A stretch of DNA of 64,000 nucleotides, taken from an uncultured Prevotellaceae bacterium. GTDB taxonomy: Bacteria > Bacteroidota > Bacteroidia > Bacteroidales > Bacteroidaceae. This document shows, piece by piece, positions 34,301-49,300 of the stretch. Position 1 is the first letter of the stretch. Each line of letters opens with the position of its first letter. The stretch spans positions 1 through 64,000 of the forward strand of contig CAMKTJ010000005.1 of assembly GCA_946415645.1 (NCBI GenBank), given 5' to 3'. The notes beneath the pieces were generated by a model that saw nothing but the letters and a program-made list of their open reading frames with translations, ran no database searches and had not been told where the DNA came from. A program made the translations under genes and the position numbers.

Positions 34301-37300
34301 ACTTTGACCGCTTCAACTTCAACTACGACAAGGTGCAACTGCCCTACTACAACGAGGTCGGCACCAAGAACTATACAGGCAATAAGGTAGTGACAGGTTG
34401 GAAGATTACAGCTATCACGGCTGTGACTGATGACCCCTATACTTCCTCCAACTACCCCGCTACAGGTGTCAGGGATTTCCCTGACCACAACTATGCTGAC
34501 CGTAAGAGTTCCAACAAGGATCTGTATTCCGTCAGTGGCCGAGTGTTCTCTCAGGGAGCCTACTTCGACGTTCCTTACGGTGTGAGTAGCATCACCATCG
34601 AGCCCTACTGGGGTAATGCTGCCTACGTGGCTGACGAATATCTGGATGTTGTCTATAGCACTGGTTATGCGGCACAGAGCGTATCCCAATTAGGCAAATC
34701 GTATGATACACAGAAGATAACCATAGATGGCAGTGAACAAACCGTCCACAAGAATATTACGGATGCACTGAAAGCCCTCGGCAACGCCACAGTCTATGAC
34801 AATGCTGTAGTACTGGTGGGCAATTTGCACCAAGGTGGTGTACCAGCTAACAGCACCAAACCTTTCACCATCATGTCTGCAGATTTGGACCATGATAATG
34901 AACCAGACTACAGCATGATTTACCACCATAACAACCGCCAGTCGGTTTCTCCCATCCGTTTCGACTTCATTAACATACCTGGTACCGCACAAGCTCAAAA
35001 GCCCAATGGAACAGACAACCTGAAGAATTTCACCATTTTCCTGATGCGCGGATGGTTCGAGGTAACGAACACCTGTATCGTGTATTCCAACCAGGTGGAG
35101 TACGAGAATAATCAAAGCCAAAGCTGGACTAAGGCTTCATCACCTCTGATTCTCCTTGGCGGCGAATTTGAACAGTTTGTATCCACACGTGCGACAACTA
35201 TTCCTGGTAATACCATCTATATCCATGTGGGTAGTAACGTTAAGATTGACAACTTTGGTGTGGGTACCCATGGCGACGGTTCACAGTCCACACCTCATAT
35301 CCCGGTTTCCGTGACGGGAGGTGAATTCAAGGGATTCTATCTTACAGGAACCTACAACCCCAACGCCGCTGAACGAACGGATAATGCTGAGTGCTACATC
35401 AGCGGTGGACATTTTGTGGAAGCTGCCGGCGCCTGTCAGGAACCCATCAATGGCGATGTACATTGGCAAATCTACAATGCAGATATCGATGCATTCTATG
35501 GTGGCGGCATCAATGATGCCCGTCCCATCAAGGGTACCATCACTACCGATATCTACAACAGCCATGTAACACTTTTCTGCGGTGGCCCGAAATTCGGTAA
35601 TATGACAACTGGTAAGGCTGTGACCACCAATGCCGAAGGATGTGTATTTGACAAGTATTTCGGTGCCGGTTACGGCGGTCTGTCCTATTCCAGACAAAAG
35701 TATATTGACGAAAGCGGATTCAAATTTGGTTCAAATCCCTATACCACTGATAAAGAAAAATATTTCGACGGTGAGACAACTAATGCGAGCAGCAGCCATC
35801 CAGACTATGGTAAGAAAGGACCTGGCGTGGCCACCGACTTCGACTACGAGTTCTTTGTATGGTCAACCGGTGTGACGGGTGCACGTATGTATGTAAAGTT
35901 TGCATCGTTCTCACTGGCACAATGTGACAATGTCTTCTCAAATCTGAAGGGTTGTACCATCAATAAGAACTTCTATGGTGGCGGTAGCTTGGGTAAGGTA
36001 ACCGGCACAGCCACCTCGGTACTTGAAAACTGTACGGTGAACGGCAATGTTTTTGGAGGCGGCTATTCCGGTACACTTCCGTCGCTTGAAGTAAGAGATG
36101 GCGGTTTCACCAAGATTCCGGAATTCAACAGTAACTCTGGTATGTTTGAGCCTGGTGAATTCTCGGGAACTACCACCTATACTTGGAAGAACGCTGCGGA
36201 AGCTGAGAAGACTCTCGAAAACGGCAAATCCGGCAGTGATCCGACGAATCATTACATTTATACGAACCAAGATCTGACCACACTAGGCCAGGTGGGACAT
36301 ACCGTCCTGACCATCAAGGGAACCACCAAGGTTAGCGGTATTGTGGAAAACGAGACAACCGGCGGTGTGTTTGGAGGCGGCGACATGTCGGCCGTGAATG
36401 GTTCTACCCAAGTGAATATTGAGGCTACGGATGCCACAGACGGTGTTGTAAACGTCTTCGGTGGTGGTAACACAGCAGACGTTGTTGGCACAGCCACAGT
36501 AACCATGACTGGCGGTAAGGTCAGCACAGATATCTATGGTGGCGGTAAGGGTCAGACAACTGAAGTCACGGGAGATGTGACAGTAGGCATCAGCGCCGGT
36601 ACTGTTTCCCAGAACGTCTATGGCGGTAGTGCCCTTGGTACGGTGAATGCCACAGCAGTCACCCTTTCCGGCGGTACCGTCAGCGGTAGCGTCTTTGGCG
36701 GTGGTCTGGGACAGACCAGCCCCAGCAGCATTGCAGCCCAGAACCTCGGAAATACAACGGTGACCATAAGTGGCGGCTCTGTAGCTACAGCCGTCTATGG
36801 CGGTAGCAACGCCAACGGTGTGCTGAAAGGCAATGCCACAGTAACCATTACCGGCGGTACGGTAGGTACGGTAGCCGATCCTATTACCGATGCAGTCTTT
36901 GGCGGCGGCTTTGGTGAGCCCACCCTGGTAGAAGGTGATGTGACGGTGAACATTGGAACCAAGTCCAACGATGAAACTCCCGTCTATACAGGTACAGCTA
37001 CCATTAACGGTAATATCTATGGCGGTGGTGCATTAGGTAATGTGAATACCAGCAAACCTGCTAGCGAACTTGTCTTTGATGCTACAAAGAAGGTAGATGT
37101 GAACCTTTACGGGGGTACCATCAACGGTAATGTCTTTGGCGGCGGTCTGGGACAAAAGAACGGCGAAAACGGAGCAGAAAGCGATATCCTGTCCTATGTA
37201 GGCGGTGATGTGAACGTATTGCTCGATGGTGCTAAGATACCTGGCAGCATCTTCGGTTGTAACAACCTGAACGGTACACCTAAGGGACATGTAAAGGTTT

Positions 37301-40300
37301 GGGTAAAGCGTACGGTAGATAGTGACAAGTCATCAGTGGAAGCTTTGGCAAAAACGCGTGAACAGCGTACCACCTACGATGTGGCAGCTGTCTATGGCGG
37401 TGGCAACAAAGCTGACTATATTCCGACGAATGCTTTGATTGTCTTACCAGACAAAAATGCAGAGGACTATGATGACAAACTTACCAAGTTAAATGCAGCC
37501 CGTACTGAGGTAATCATTGAAGGTTGTGAAGAGACCAGCATCAACTACGTGTATGGTGGTGGTAATGCTGCTGCCGTACCAGCAACGGAAGTAACCATCA
37601 AGGGTACCTACATTATAAATAATGTATATGGTGGCGGTAACGGCTCTGGAGAGAACAACCCAGGTGCCAATGTGGGTGTTATTGACCCAACGGCCTACGA
37701 AGCTAATCATGCAAATGGAACATACGGTACCGGTAAAGCTGTAACCAGACTATTGGGCGGTTATATCAACTATGTATATGGTGGCAGCAACACCAAGGGA
37801 GATATTGTTGGTGGTACTGATGTCCGTACCAAGCAAAGAACCGATATATTCACAAAACCCGAATACTGTACAGACCTGAATGTAGGCAAGGTCTTTGGTG
37901 CTGGCAGCCATGCTGACATGGATGGTGATGTAAACATCATTCTGGAATGTATGCCTGAGGATTACGTGAAAGAAGTATATGGCGGTGCCGAGCAGGCTAC
38001 CGTTAATGGCAACGTGTCCTTGGTAGTAACCAGTGGTAAGTTCGGTCGTGTGTTCGGTGGTAACAATGCGGGTGGTGATATTCGTGGTTCCATTACCGTA
38101 AACGTATCGGAGGATGGTTGTAAGCCCCTTATAATTGGTGAACTCTATGGCGGAGGTAATCAAGCTCCCTACTCTATTTACGGATGTACCAAAACAGATA
38201 ATGGCAATGGCACATATACATGGACAGCCAAAACGGAAACGGAAGGAACTGCTTATACAGGAAGAGATCCCGCAGCACGAGCAGATGTAGAGGTGTATGT
38301 ATTCTCCTGTACGTCCATCGGAAGAATCTTTGGCGGTGGTAATGAAGCCGAAGTGATTGGTAACACACGAGTCTGGGTCAACACCTGGAAGGGATATCAG
38401 AATGGTGTAAAACAGGCCAATATAGGAAAGATAGGCCAGGTATTTGGCGGCGGTAATGCAGCCAAGGTTACTGGTAACACCCTTGTGGATATAGGTACGG
38501 CACTAGCATACGGAAATGAAGATATTGGTGTTAATATCACAAGAGGTACATATACAGATGCTTCACATGGCACGTATATTAGCCCAACCACTAATGAATA
38601 TTTCAATCTTGAAGAAGCTGGTATCTACGGCGGCGGTTACTCTGCTGACGTGGATGGCGACGCAACGTTGAACATCGGTACTGCAGATCAAAAACTGACT
38701 AATGATGATGAAACTAAACGTCCGGGTATCACTATTGAAGGTGATATCTTTGGCGGCGGATATGGTGCGACTACAAAAGTAACTGGCAATGTAGTAGTGA
38801 ATATCGGTGCAAATATTGGAACCAATGAGTCACCGAACTATGTAGGCTATGCCAATATCACAGGTGATGTCTATGGCGGTAGTGCCAAGGGTAAGGTAAA
38901 TACGACTGACGGCACAACAATTAGTGAAGGTTCGCCAACGACAAACGTAAACTTCTATGGCGGTACCATCAACGGTAACCTCTATGGCGGTGGATTGGGC
39001 GATGGCAGCCATGCTGCAGACGTCTATGGTCCGGTTACCGTAAACGTTGAGGGCGGTAGTGTAAACAATGTTTTTGGCTGTAACAACACCAATGGAACGC
39101 CCAAGAGTACTGTAGCCGTTAATATTGATGGAGGTGCCATTAGCCAGAGTGTGTATGGCGGCGGTAACCAGGCCATTATGGATGGCAGTCCCGTGGTGAA
39201 TGTAACTGGCGGTACGATTGGTACACCTGATCAAGGCGGAGCTGTGTACGGCAACGTGTATGGTGGCGGCTTAGGAAACGATGGCACTGGTGAACAAACC
39301 GACCTGAACAAGGTCAAGGCAGGCCTTGTAAAAGGCAACACCATAATCAACATCACCGGTGGTACTATCCTGCATAACATCTATGGTGGCGGTGCCTACG
39401 GTTCGGTGGGTACGTTTACCTATGACAATTCAACAAGCATGCCAACCGGACTCGAAACTGTAAGTACGGGTAAGGCTACCATATCAATCACAGGCGGAAC
39501 CATTGGCTCGGATGGTAAGGAGAATGGTATGGTATTCGGTTCATCGCGTGGTGATGTAGGCGAACCAGGCGGAATCCATGACAAGCTGGCTTGGGTGTAT
39601 GATGCCGAGGTGAATATTGGTACACAGAACGATGCCACTGCAGGTCCAGCCATTAAAGGTTCCGTCTATGGCGGTGGCGAGAACGGTCACACTTATCATG
39701 ATGCCGAGGTCAAAATATACAGCGGAACTATTGGTATCAATACAGGAGAAGATGTTGAGTATAGAGATGGTGAGAATAATATAACCTACAGTGGTAAGGA
39801 CTATAACTATCCATATCGTGGTAACGTGTATGGTGCAGGTTGCGGTACGGATAAATATGACAATAACACGAAGTACAACCTGATGTCTGGCGGTGTAGGC
39901 AATGATACCAGAGTTACCATCTATGGTGGTCAAGTAGTTGGCAATGTCTATGGTGCCGGTGCCATGGGTTCTGTAAACAGAAATACCACTGTCAACATCA
40001 GCGGTGGTACCATTGGAGTTAATGGCAGTGACAATGGTAATGTATATGCCGCAGCCCGTGGTGAGGTTGGTCTGACGGATCATAATTATGCGTCAGTGAC
40101 GAACACTACACTGAACATCAGTGGTGGTGAGGTCAAGGGCAGTGCCTTCGGTGGCGGTCAGGCTGGTATTGTAAAGGGCAATGTAGCAGTGAATGTAAGC
40201 GGAGGTAAAGTAATCAATGATGTCTATGGCGGCGGTGCATTGGCCAATACCAATACGGACAACTGGAATGATACAAATCTTGTCACAACATATGACAAAA

Positions 40301-43300
40301 TCACAGCGACTTTAACTGTTGGCACAAGTGACGTCTCAGGACTCTATAAGAAAGTTGACGAAAATTATATCTTACAAGGGCCTAATTCGAAAGCAGAATC
40401 AGGAGCTGAGTATTACAGGCGATTCGATACAGCCTGGGCTGCAGGAAAGACTTCTGCCAGCAATACAACTACGGTTAAACTGACCGGCGGCAAGATTGGT
40501 AATGTCTTTGGTGGTGGTCTGGGTAATGCCGAAACTGCAGTCTTTGTATATGGTGATATAACCATTAATGTTAATAAGACTGCCGATATCACCGCTAATG
40601 GAGGTACAGGTGCGACCTTTACCCGAGAACTTGCACAGAACATAACTGTTGGCGGAAAGAACTATGCATCTATTCCCATAACCGGAAACATCTTTGGTGC
40701 CAATAATTTCAATGGTTCGCCAAAGGGTAATATCACAGTAGAAATATTCAAGACGAAACGAGTAGATGGCGGAAGTCATGTCCTCGGAAATTATGAGATT
40801 CAAGGTGTCTATGGTGGCGGCAATATGGCAAACTACCTGCCAGCTACAGGCAAAGAGACAAAGGTCATTATCCACGGATGTGGTGATACATCTATAGAAA
40901 AAGTCTACGGCGGCGGTAACTCGGCATCCGTTCCCTCAACTGACGTTACTATTTTCGGAGCCTTTGATATAGGTTATGCCTTTGGCGGCGGTAATGGTAG
41001 TATGCCCGTCAGGAACAGTGCTGGCACATGGGTTGCCAATGACGGCGCTATGGTTACCGGCGACGCAAAGATTTCTGCAAAGGGCGGTAGAATTGGTCAA
41101 GTATTTGGCGGTAGCGATGCAAAAGGCGATATTCTGGGTTCTTCTACAACAGACACCTCTGGAACTGGAGGTGAGTGCGGATTAACCTTGACCCGATTGT
41201 TCGGTGCCGGTAATGAAGCCGACGTTGCTGGAGACGTAAACTTGATATTGTCTGGTTGCGGTACTTCAGATGCCATACAGTTTGTACATGGCGGTTCTTA
41301 CAATGCTCACATTTCAGGTAATGTGAATTTGACAATCACCAGCGGTGTTTACACTAATGTGTTTGGCGGGAACGATGCCCGAGGAAGTATTGGTGGTAAT
41401 ATTATAGTCAACATTGAAGAGACTGATGAATGTAAACCTATTATCATACAAAACCTGATGGGCGGTGGTAACGAGGCTCCTTATCCCGGCACGAAGAAAG
41501 ACGGAACTGAGTATCCTGACAATCACCCCGCTTCTATCACAATAAATGTCAAGTCAGCAACTCGTATTGACAATATCTATGGTGGAGGCTTAAAAGCCGA
41601 TGTCAAAGGAAACACCACGGTTAACATCAATATGAGAAAGGGAAGTCTGGCCAATCAGACATTTGCAGTTCCCGCAAGTTATACCGGAGAAACCATTCCA
41701 AATATTCATGCAGGAAAAATAGACAATACCATCGGAACTATCGGTAATATCTATGGTGGCGGTAACGAAGGTAATATCGTAGGCAATGCAACAGTAAATA
41801 TTGGAACTGCAACATCAGTGGGCATTTTGAAACGAAAGTCAGCAGGCGGTGCATTCGTAAATGAAAAAGGTGACTCTGTATACAATTACAAGGGCGACCT
41901 CATGTACGATATGGAAGGCGAGACAAAAGTATATCGTACTGTTGTATTCGAAGACAAAGACGTCCTTGGTGCCCATATCACCGGCAATGTATTCGGTGGC
42001 GGCAATGCTGCCAATGTATCTGGTAACACCTCTGTTAATGTCAGCACCATTAATCATTCAGAAACCATTGACTATGAAGGTGTCTGTATTAGAGGAAGCG
42101 TCTATGGCGGTGGTAATCTGGGATCAGTAGGTACATACACACTGGCTGTTGCCGGGGATGTAACTGACGACCCCAACTCCTTCATGGTTGACGAACCGAA
42201 GGTATGCACAGCCGGTGGTACTTCCACCGTTACCATCAAAGGCGGTACCATTGGACCTGCCTCGATGCCTGCCAACTTCCTGTCCGCTTATTCTGGGTCA
42301 GACTTCATTAAAGAACGCTTTACCGGCCATGTCTTTGGCGGTAGTAAGGGTGCCGTAGGTGCTGATGCAAGCCTTCAGACTAAAGCATACGTCAACACAA
42401 CTGCGGTCATCATAGCAGATAGCGCCTTTGTGAAAGGTTCTGTATATGGCGGCGGCGAGAACGGACATGTATTAGGCAATACTGACGTAAAGATTCAAGG
42501 AGGACAGATAGGATGCGGTGCTGGTAAGTCTCTGCCCTATACAACAGCCAATTGGTCAGGCGAAAACGCAAGCGATTTCACTGAATGTCCCCATTGGGCA
42601 TACACTTCTCCTTATTCGCCCTATGACATGTTTAACTTTGATGGTGGAAGCTCTACCGCCAAGGACGGACATACCTACTACGGCAATGTATACGGCGGCG
42701 GTAGCGGTGTCTTCCCCTATGCTTCAGGCAAATGGATGCGTACTGCTGGTATCGTAAGAGGTAACACACTCGTTGAAATCACTGGCGGTCATATCCTGAC
42801 GAGCATCTATGGCGGAAACGAACATACCGATGTGCTGGGAGACTCTTGTGTTGTCATCATGAAGGGCGGCACATTAGGAGTTCCACGCACGGTAGAGGCC
42901 ATGAAGGCTCACCCTGTGACCTGTTACCTCTTCGGTGCAGGAAAGGGAGACACACGTACCCTCTTCAACACTTGGACCAACGTTAAGAATACAAGAGTGC
43001 ATGTGGGAGGCACTGCCAAGATATACGGTTCTGTATTCGGTGGCGGTGAGGACGGTCACGTGTTGGAGAATGTGAAACTGGGAATCTACGGTGGTAGCAT
43101 CGGTACAACGGGTACCAGCTATGTTGACGGTAACGTATTCGGCGGTGGACGTGGCTACACAGGTAATGCGCTGACAGCCGGTTCTGTCCACAGCAATGTG
43201 AACATAGCCATTGCTGGCGGCACTATGTTGGGCTCTGTATATGGCGGCGGCCGACTGGCATCGGTAGGTATCAACATGGTAGATGCTACTCTTCCCAATG

Positions 43301-46300
43301 GCTCACCTAACCCGGAATATGGCCTGCTAAATGATGATACTGAAGGAAACCAATATGGTCATGTCACCATTAATATAAGTGGTGGAACCATTGGTAATTC
43401 AGCAGCCACTGGCGATGGAGCCAAATACAGCGGTAACGTCTTTGGCGGCAGTATGGGACGTCTGACACTACTGGATGGAGAAACACTGAATCCACTATGG
43501 CCTAAGTTGGCTGCGGTGAAGCTGACCGATGTTACCATCAGCGGTACAGCCAACATCGTACGCAATGTATATGGCGGTGGAGAGTATGGCGTGGTACGTA
43601 ACGGAAGTACAGTGACCATAGATGGGAACAGCATCGTAGGCGGTAATGTCTTCGGTGGTGGCTATGGCAGCAACAGGACAGAAAAACAGACCATAGCTGT
43701 GGCTGGATACGCTAACACCTATTACACCTTTACTCCGATGGCCTGGGCAGGCTGCGTATCAGGAAACACCAAGGTTAACATCCGTGGTGGATGGGTGAAG
43801 ACTAATGTGTACGGCGGCGGAGAATATGCATCAGTAGGTCTTATAGACTTCGTGAGCAATGCATCCGGTGACTTCACAAATATGACTAAGCATGATAATC
43901 CAGAGAACGGATTTGCCCTTAGCTGGCCCTACGATTTCCACTATCATGCCGCAGCACCGAATGACAGTCTTGCCGTGGGCGGTAGATCAATAGGCGGCAA
44001 AGCTACAGTGGAGGTAACCGGCGGACGTATCGGTATTACGGGTAAGGACTATAGAGGATCAGGCTACAAGGAAAGAACTGATAACGGTGATATATATGGC
44101 GGCAGTAAGGGTTTAGCTGGCGACCGTTATGAAATGGCCCTATGTGCCAACGTAAAGGAAACGGAAGTCATTATCAATTATACAAGCCCCACAGCAACCC
44201 CGGAGAATTACAAAACTGGGACTGATGTAAGTACAAAGGGTAGCAACGACTGCATTGCCGGTTCTGTCTATGGTGGTGGCGAGAACGGTCACGTAATAGG
44301 AAATACCAGCGTAACGCTGACAAATGGTTTGATTGGCCATGCCATCTATGGCGGCGGTAAGGGTAAGGATACTTACCATCCAGCGGATTTGAAGAAGTTT
44401 GACGGTACCGACAATACTGAAGGTAAAGCCTATAGCATAACAGCCGGTAAGGTCTATGGCAATACCAGTGTCAGCATGACAAACGGCTATGTAGTACGCA
44501 ATATCTACGGTGGTGGTAATATGGCTTCTGTAGGTAAGGGCAACTACGCTGGCGGTAGCGATGATTATACAACCGGCTATGGCGAAAAGATTACTGGTAA
44601 CCTTTGGGCTGATACCAACTTTACTGGTAGTGGTAAAACAACGGTTTCAGTCACTGGCGGCCAGGTGGGCTACATTGATTCAACAACACCCCAAAACACC
44701 CTGAAGGATGACCTGCCCTATGGTAACATCTATGGCGGTTGTCGTGGCCAAGGTACAGCAGAAGTATCAGAACTTGATAAGAATCCTGACTTCTATGTGG
44801 GCTTTGTAAACGAAACAGATGTTACTATAGGCACAGCAGGCTCACTGAGCAACAACCCGCGTATCTATGGCTCAGTCTATGGCGGCGGTCAGGACGGACA
44901 TGTGCGTAGGGATACAAAAGTGACAATTAACAATGGTGAGATTGGTGCATCATATAACGAAGCTACCGGTGCTATAAAGGCTCTTCCTGTTACTGACAAG
45001 CAGTGGCTGCACCGAGGCAATGTTTATGGTGGCGGCTCTGGTATTGGCAAGTATGAGTACGACTACGACGGAATCAACAGCACTTGGACAGATGCAAATG
45101 GGAATGATGAGTATGACGAAGGCGAGGAGAACTCCGTCACCACAGCATACGGCACGCTCAAGGAGATAGGTTTCAGCAGTTCTGCAGGTTCCGTAACACG
45201 TAACACCACTGTTGACATCAAGGGCGGCACCATCCATCGCAATGTCTATGGCGGTGGTTCACTGGCCAGTGTGCTTCCTCCTGGTTGGACAATGAGTGCT
45301 GGTCCGTATACAGATGCTGCCAACGGCAAGGTTTCTGTCAATACGCTTAATATTACAGGTGGTACTATAGGTAATGCTACGGATTATGGCTTTAAATATG
45401 GCGGCAACGTCTTTGGCGCTAGCCGTGGTATGGAAGATGATGGCATCAACTCCAACTACTTTGCCATCTCGACAGGAACACAGGTGAACATACAAAACGT
45501 CTATGAAGGGGAGACTCTTACCAGTTCTCCTGCTATACATGGTAATGTCTATGGCGGCGGTGAGATGGGTATTGTTAAACAGAATACTAATGTACAACTG
45601 ACCGGCGGTACCATCGACCACGATGCATACGGTGGCGGTAAGGGTACTGATGCAGTAGCAGCTGACATTGGCGGTGACGTTACCCTTGAACTGAACAACA
45701 ATAATAACGGAGAAACCGCAGACGGAACGAAAACAGGTTGTATTGTAGATCGCATATTCGGTTGTAACGACTATAACGGAACACCTAAGGGTCATGTGAC
45801 GGTACATGTCTATGCCACGCAGAACAGAAGTAAGGATAGAATCAATTTGAAGTTTGGCAGACGTCCCGCTCAAGGCGAGACCGGTCATGAAGACGAGACC
45901 ATCGTTGCCTATCTGAAACGACTGATTGATGCAGCAGGTGCAGAAGGTGTGCCTGCCAAGGTTACAGCATCTGTCATAACTGCAGCAAATACGACATGGA
46001 CGGACAATAAAGACAAGGCAACATTATCGAAAGCCGACAGTACGGCAATCAACACGGCTATTGCAAATGTACAGGAGGAACTCTGTAAACTGTATGACGT
46101 AAAGGTCGTATATGGCGGAGGAAACCTGGCAGAATACAACCCGACCAATGCTAACTCGCCTGACCAGGCCATCAGAAATGCGGCCCGTACGGAAGTAATC
46201 ATTGACGGTTGTAGTCTGACAAGTATCAGACAGGTATATGGCGGTGGAAATGCTGCCCCCACACCAGCCACCTATGTGAGAGTGAACGGAACCTACGAAA

Positions 46301-49300
46301 TAGACGAGGTCTTCGGTGGCGGTAACGGTAAAGACGATTATCAGCTGAATGATGGTAAGTGGTATGAGAACCCGGGTGCCAATGTAGGGTACGGGAACTA
46401 TACACACTACGACAAGGGCGGTTCACACGGTACGGGAGCTCAGGCAACACCGTACGTGGCCATAGATAACACCGATGCAGGAACCAAGGAACAGCGACAG
46501 GCATATTATCGATATGGTTCCGGTTATGCTACTACAGAAGTTGTGGGTGGACACGTCCACATGGTATATGGCGGCAGTAACCAGAAGGGTAATATCAGTA
46601 CGATGGCCTTGTCTGTATATCAGGAATCCGGTACCTGTGACCTGGTTTACGACAAGACCTATGGTGCCGGTAAGAATGCAGATATCGATGGTGAAGCACG
46701 CGTTACCCTTGACTGCGTAGCAAAGGCCGGTCAAATGTTCGGAGGATCCACAAACGCCAACGTGAACAGTGACGTAATGCTGAATGTTACCAACGGTACC
46801 TTCGACCAGGTATTTGGCGGAAATGACAGAGGAGGACTTATCAGAGGTTCCATCACCGTAAATGTAATAGAACAAGGCTGTAAGCCCATCATCATCGGAG
46901 AATTATATGGTGGCGGCTACCTTGCAGACTACTCTGTCTACGGATACTACAATGCCGGAACAAATGAGAATCCAAACTACCGGCCAAGAACAAAGGAAAA
47001 ATACTTGTCAGATTCAACTGCCGTAGTCACAAGTGTTGTATATCCCGACGGGGCAACAGAGGAGGAGAAGGCTCAACTCAGAAAGGATGCCTTGATTTTA
47101 GCAGGACTCTACGGATTGCCTTATGCAGACCCCATCGTCAATGTAATCTCCGCAACATACATAGGAACGGTTTATGGTGGCGGCTATCGTGCCACGGTTG
47201 TAGGAAGTCCCCACGTTAACGTGAATATGGAGACGGGAAAGGTCGTTGCCAAATATGCCAACAAAGATGCTGCCGCACTCGCAGCCTTCTCTGTGGGCGT
47301 GCATGCAAGCGACAAAGAAGGGGTTAATTACACCGTTGAAAGCCATCCTGACGCTGGAGATGCCACACTGGCTATCGGAAAGATAGGCGATGTATTTGGT
47401 GGCGGTAACGAAGCTGACATTATCGGTAATACGTACGTGAACATCGGTACGGGTAAAGGCTTCGATCCGGATGGTACAGAAAATAACAACCTGACACGTA
47501 ATGCAGCCTTCATTACCCGTTCTGTCTATGGTGGCGGTAGAATGGGACATGTGGGTAACTTTACGAACACAGACGGCAAGCCAACCAGCTGCGTAGCAGG
47601 TACGGGCGAATGCCATGTAACCATCAGCAACGGTGAGATTGGTCCGAACGACATGACAATGTACCACCTGGATAACGATGGTAATTTCAAAGAAAATGAC
47701 GCGCCCGACAACTTCGGCCATGTATTCGGTGGCGGGCAGGGAACCAACCTTCCCGCAGATGTTAACAAAGCCTTTGTTGACAGCACCGAGGTAATCATCA
47801 ACGGTACGGCATGGGTAAAGGGCTCTGTCTTTGGCGGCGGCGAGAACGGACACGTACTGCACGACACCGGCGTAAAGATTGGCGGCAACTGTCAGATTGG
47901 TAACGGACATATTCTTTTGACCAAAGTATCAGATGGCGCAGACAACGGAACTATTTTGGTAAATCAAGGTATTAACCGTCGATATACTGATGCCGAGTGG
48001 GCCGCAGGACACTTAATCTTGGGAACCGGAGATTTAACAGGTGTAAGTAATGACAACAAGGCACTGGTAGAGGCACAATATGCTAAATCCCTGCCCGAAT
48101 GTGACAGTTGGCTGTATGGAAAGACAATATCTGCCGGTAAAGTAACGACAACCGATATCTATGCACCTCACGACATGTTTGCCAACCAGACAGGAGAACT
48201 GGAACAGTATCCGACAATACCAACAGGCGAAAGCACCAAAACCACTAAGGGTGGCCGATACATTGCCTCTGACGGACGTGCCTTTAACGGCAGCGTATAT
48301 GGAGGTGGATCCGGTTACTTCCCCTATGAAGCCGGCAAATGGCTAGCTACCGCAGGAAATGTGGAGGGTGACACATGGGTTGAGGTTACCGGCGGTCATA
48401 TCCTGACCAGCCTGTTTGGCGGCTGCGAGATGACCACTGTGAAGGGTGACACCCACGTTAAGATGACAGGCGGAACACTGGGTGTACCACGTACACTGGA
48501 TGAGATAGCCGCTCACCCCGTGACTTGCTACGTATTCGGTGGCGGTAAGGGTGAAGAACGTGCATTCTTGGATGGAATTACCAATGTAGAAAAAGATGCC
48601 TACGTAACCATCGGTGGAGATGCATGGGTATATGGTTCTGTATTCGGTGGAGCCGAGGACGGTTGGATAAACGGTAATATTCACCTGAATATCCTGAACG
48701 GAACGAAAAAGACGGTGGATGATAAGGATATCCAATTCCCCCTCATCGGTACATGGGGTACCAGTTACGTGGATGGAAACATCTTCGGTGGTGGCCGTGG
48801 CTTCGGAGGTACGAACGCACTTGCCGGACGCGTCGGTGGTAATGTGAATGTCAATATCAGCGGCGGCACCATGCTGGGCAGTGTCTTTGGCGGCGGTCGA
48901 TTAGGTTCTGTTGGTATCAATGACCGTGACGGCGAGATGCAGACAGGTGATACTCACGGTGTAGTAACAGTCAACATCAGCGGCGGTACCATTGGTAATG
49001 ACTACGAATACATATATAATCCCAGTGAGGAATTGAGAAACACTATCCTGAAGCAGACCGAATTTGAAAATCTGACCTTCAAGGAGAAGATGGCGGATGG
49101 CGAAAGCGAGACCACCGTTAGGGAAAGCGATGAGACAGTTACGATTAAGAAGATTTACCACTCGAAGGGCGGCAATATCTTTGGCGGCGGTATGGGACGT
49201 CTGACCCTGATTAATGGAAACATCAACCCCATTTGGAACAAACTGGGACATACCAAGAAGTCAATCATAAACGTCAGTGGCGGTACCGTCAAGAATAGTG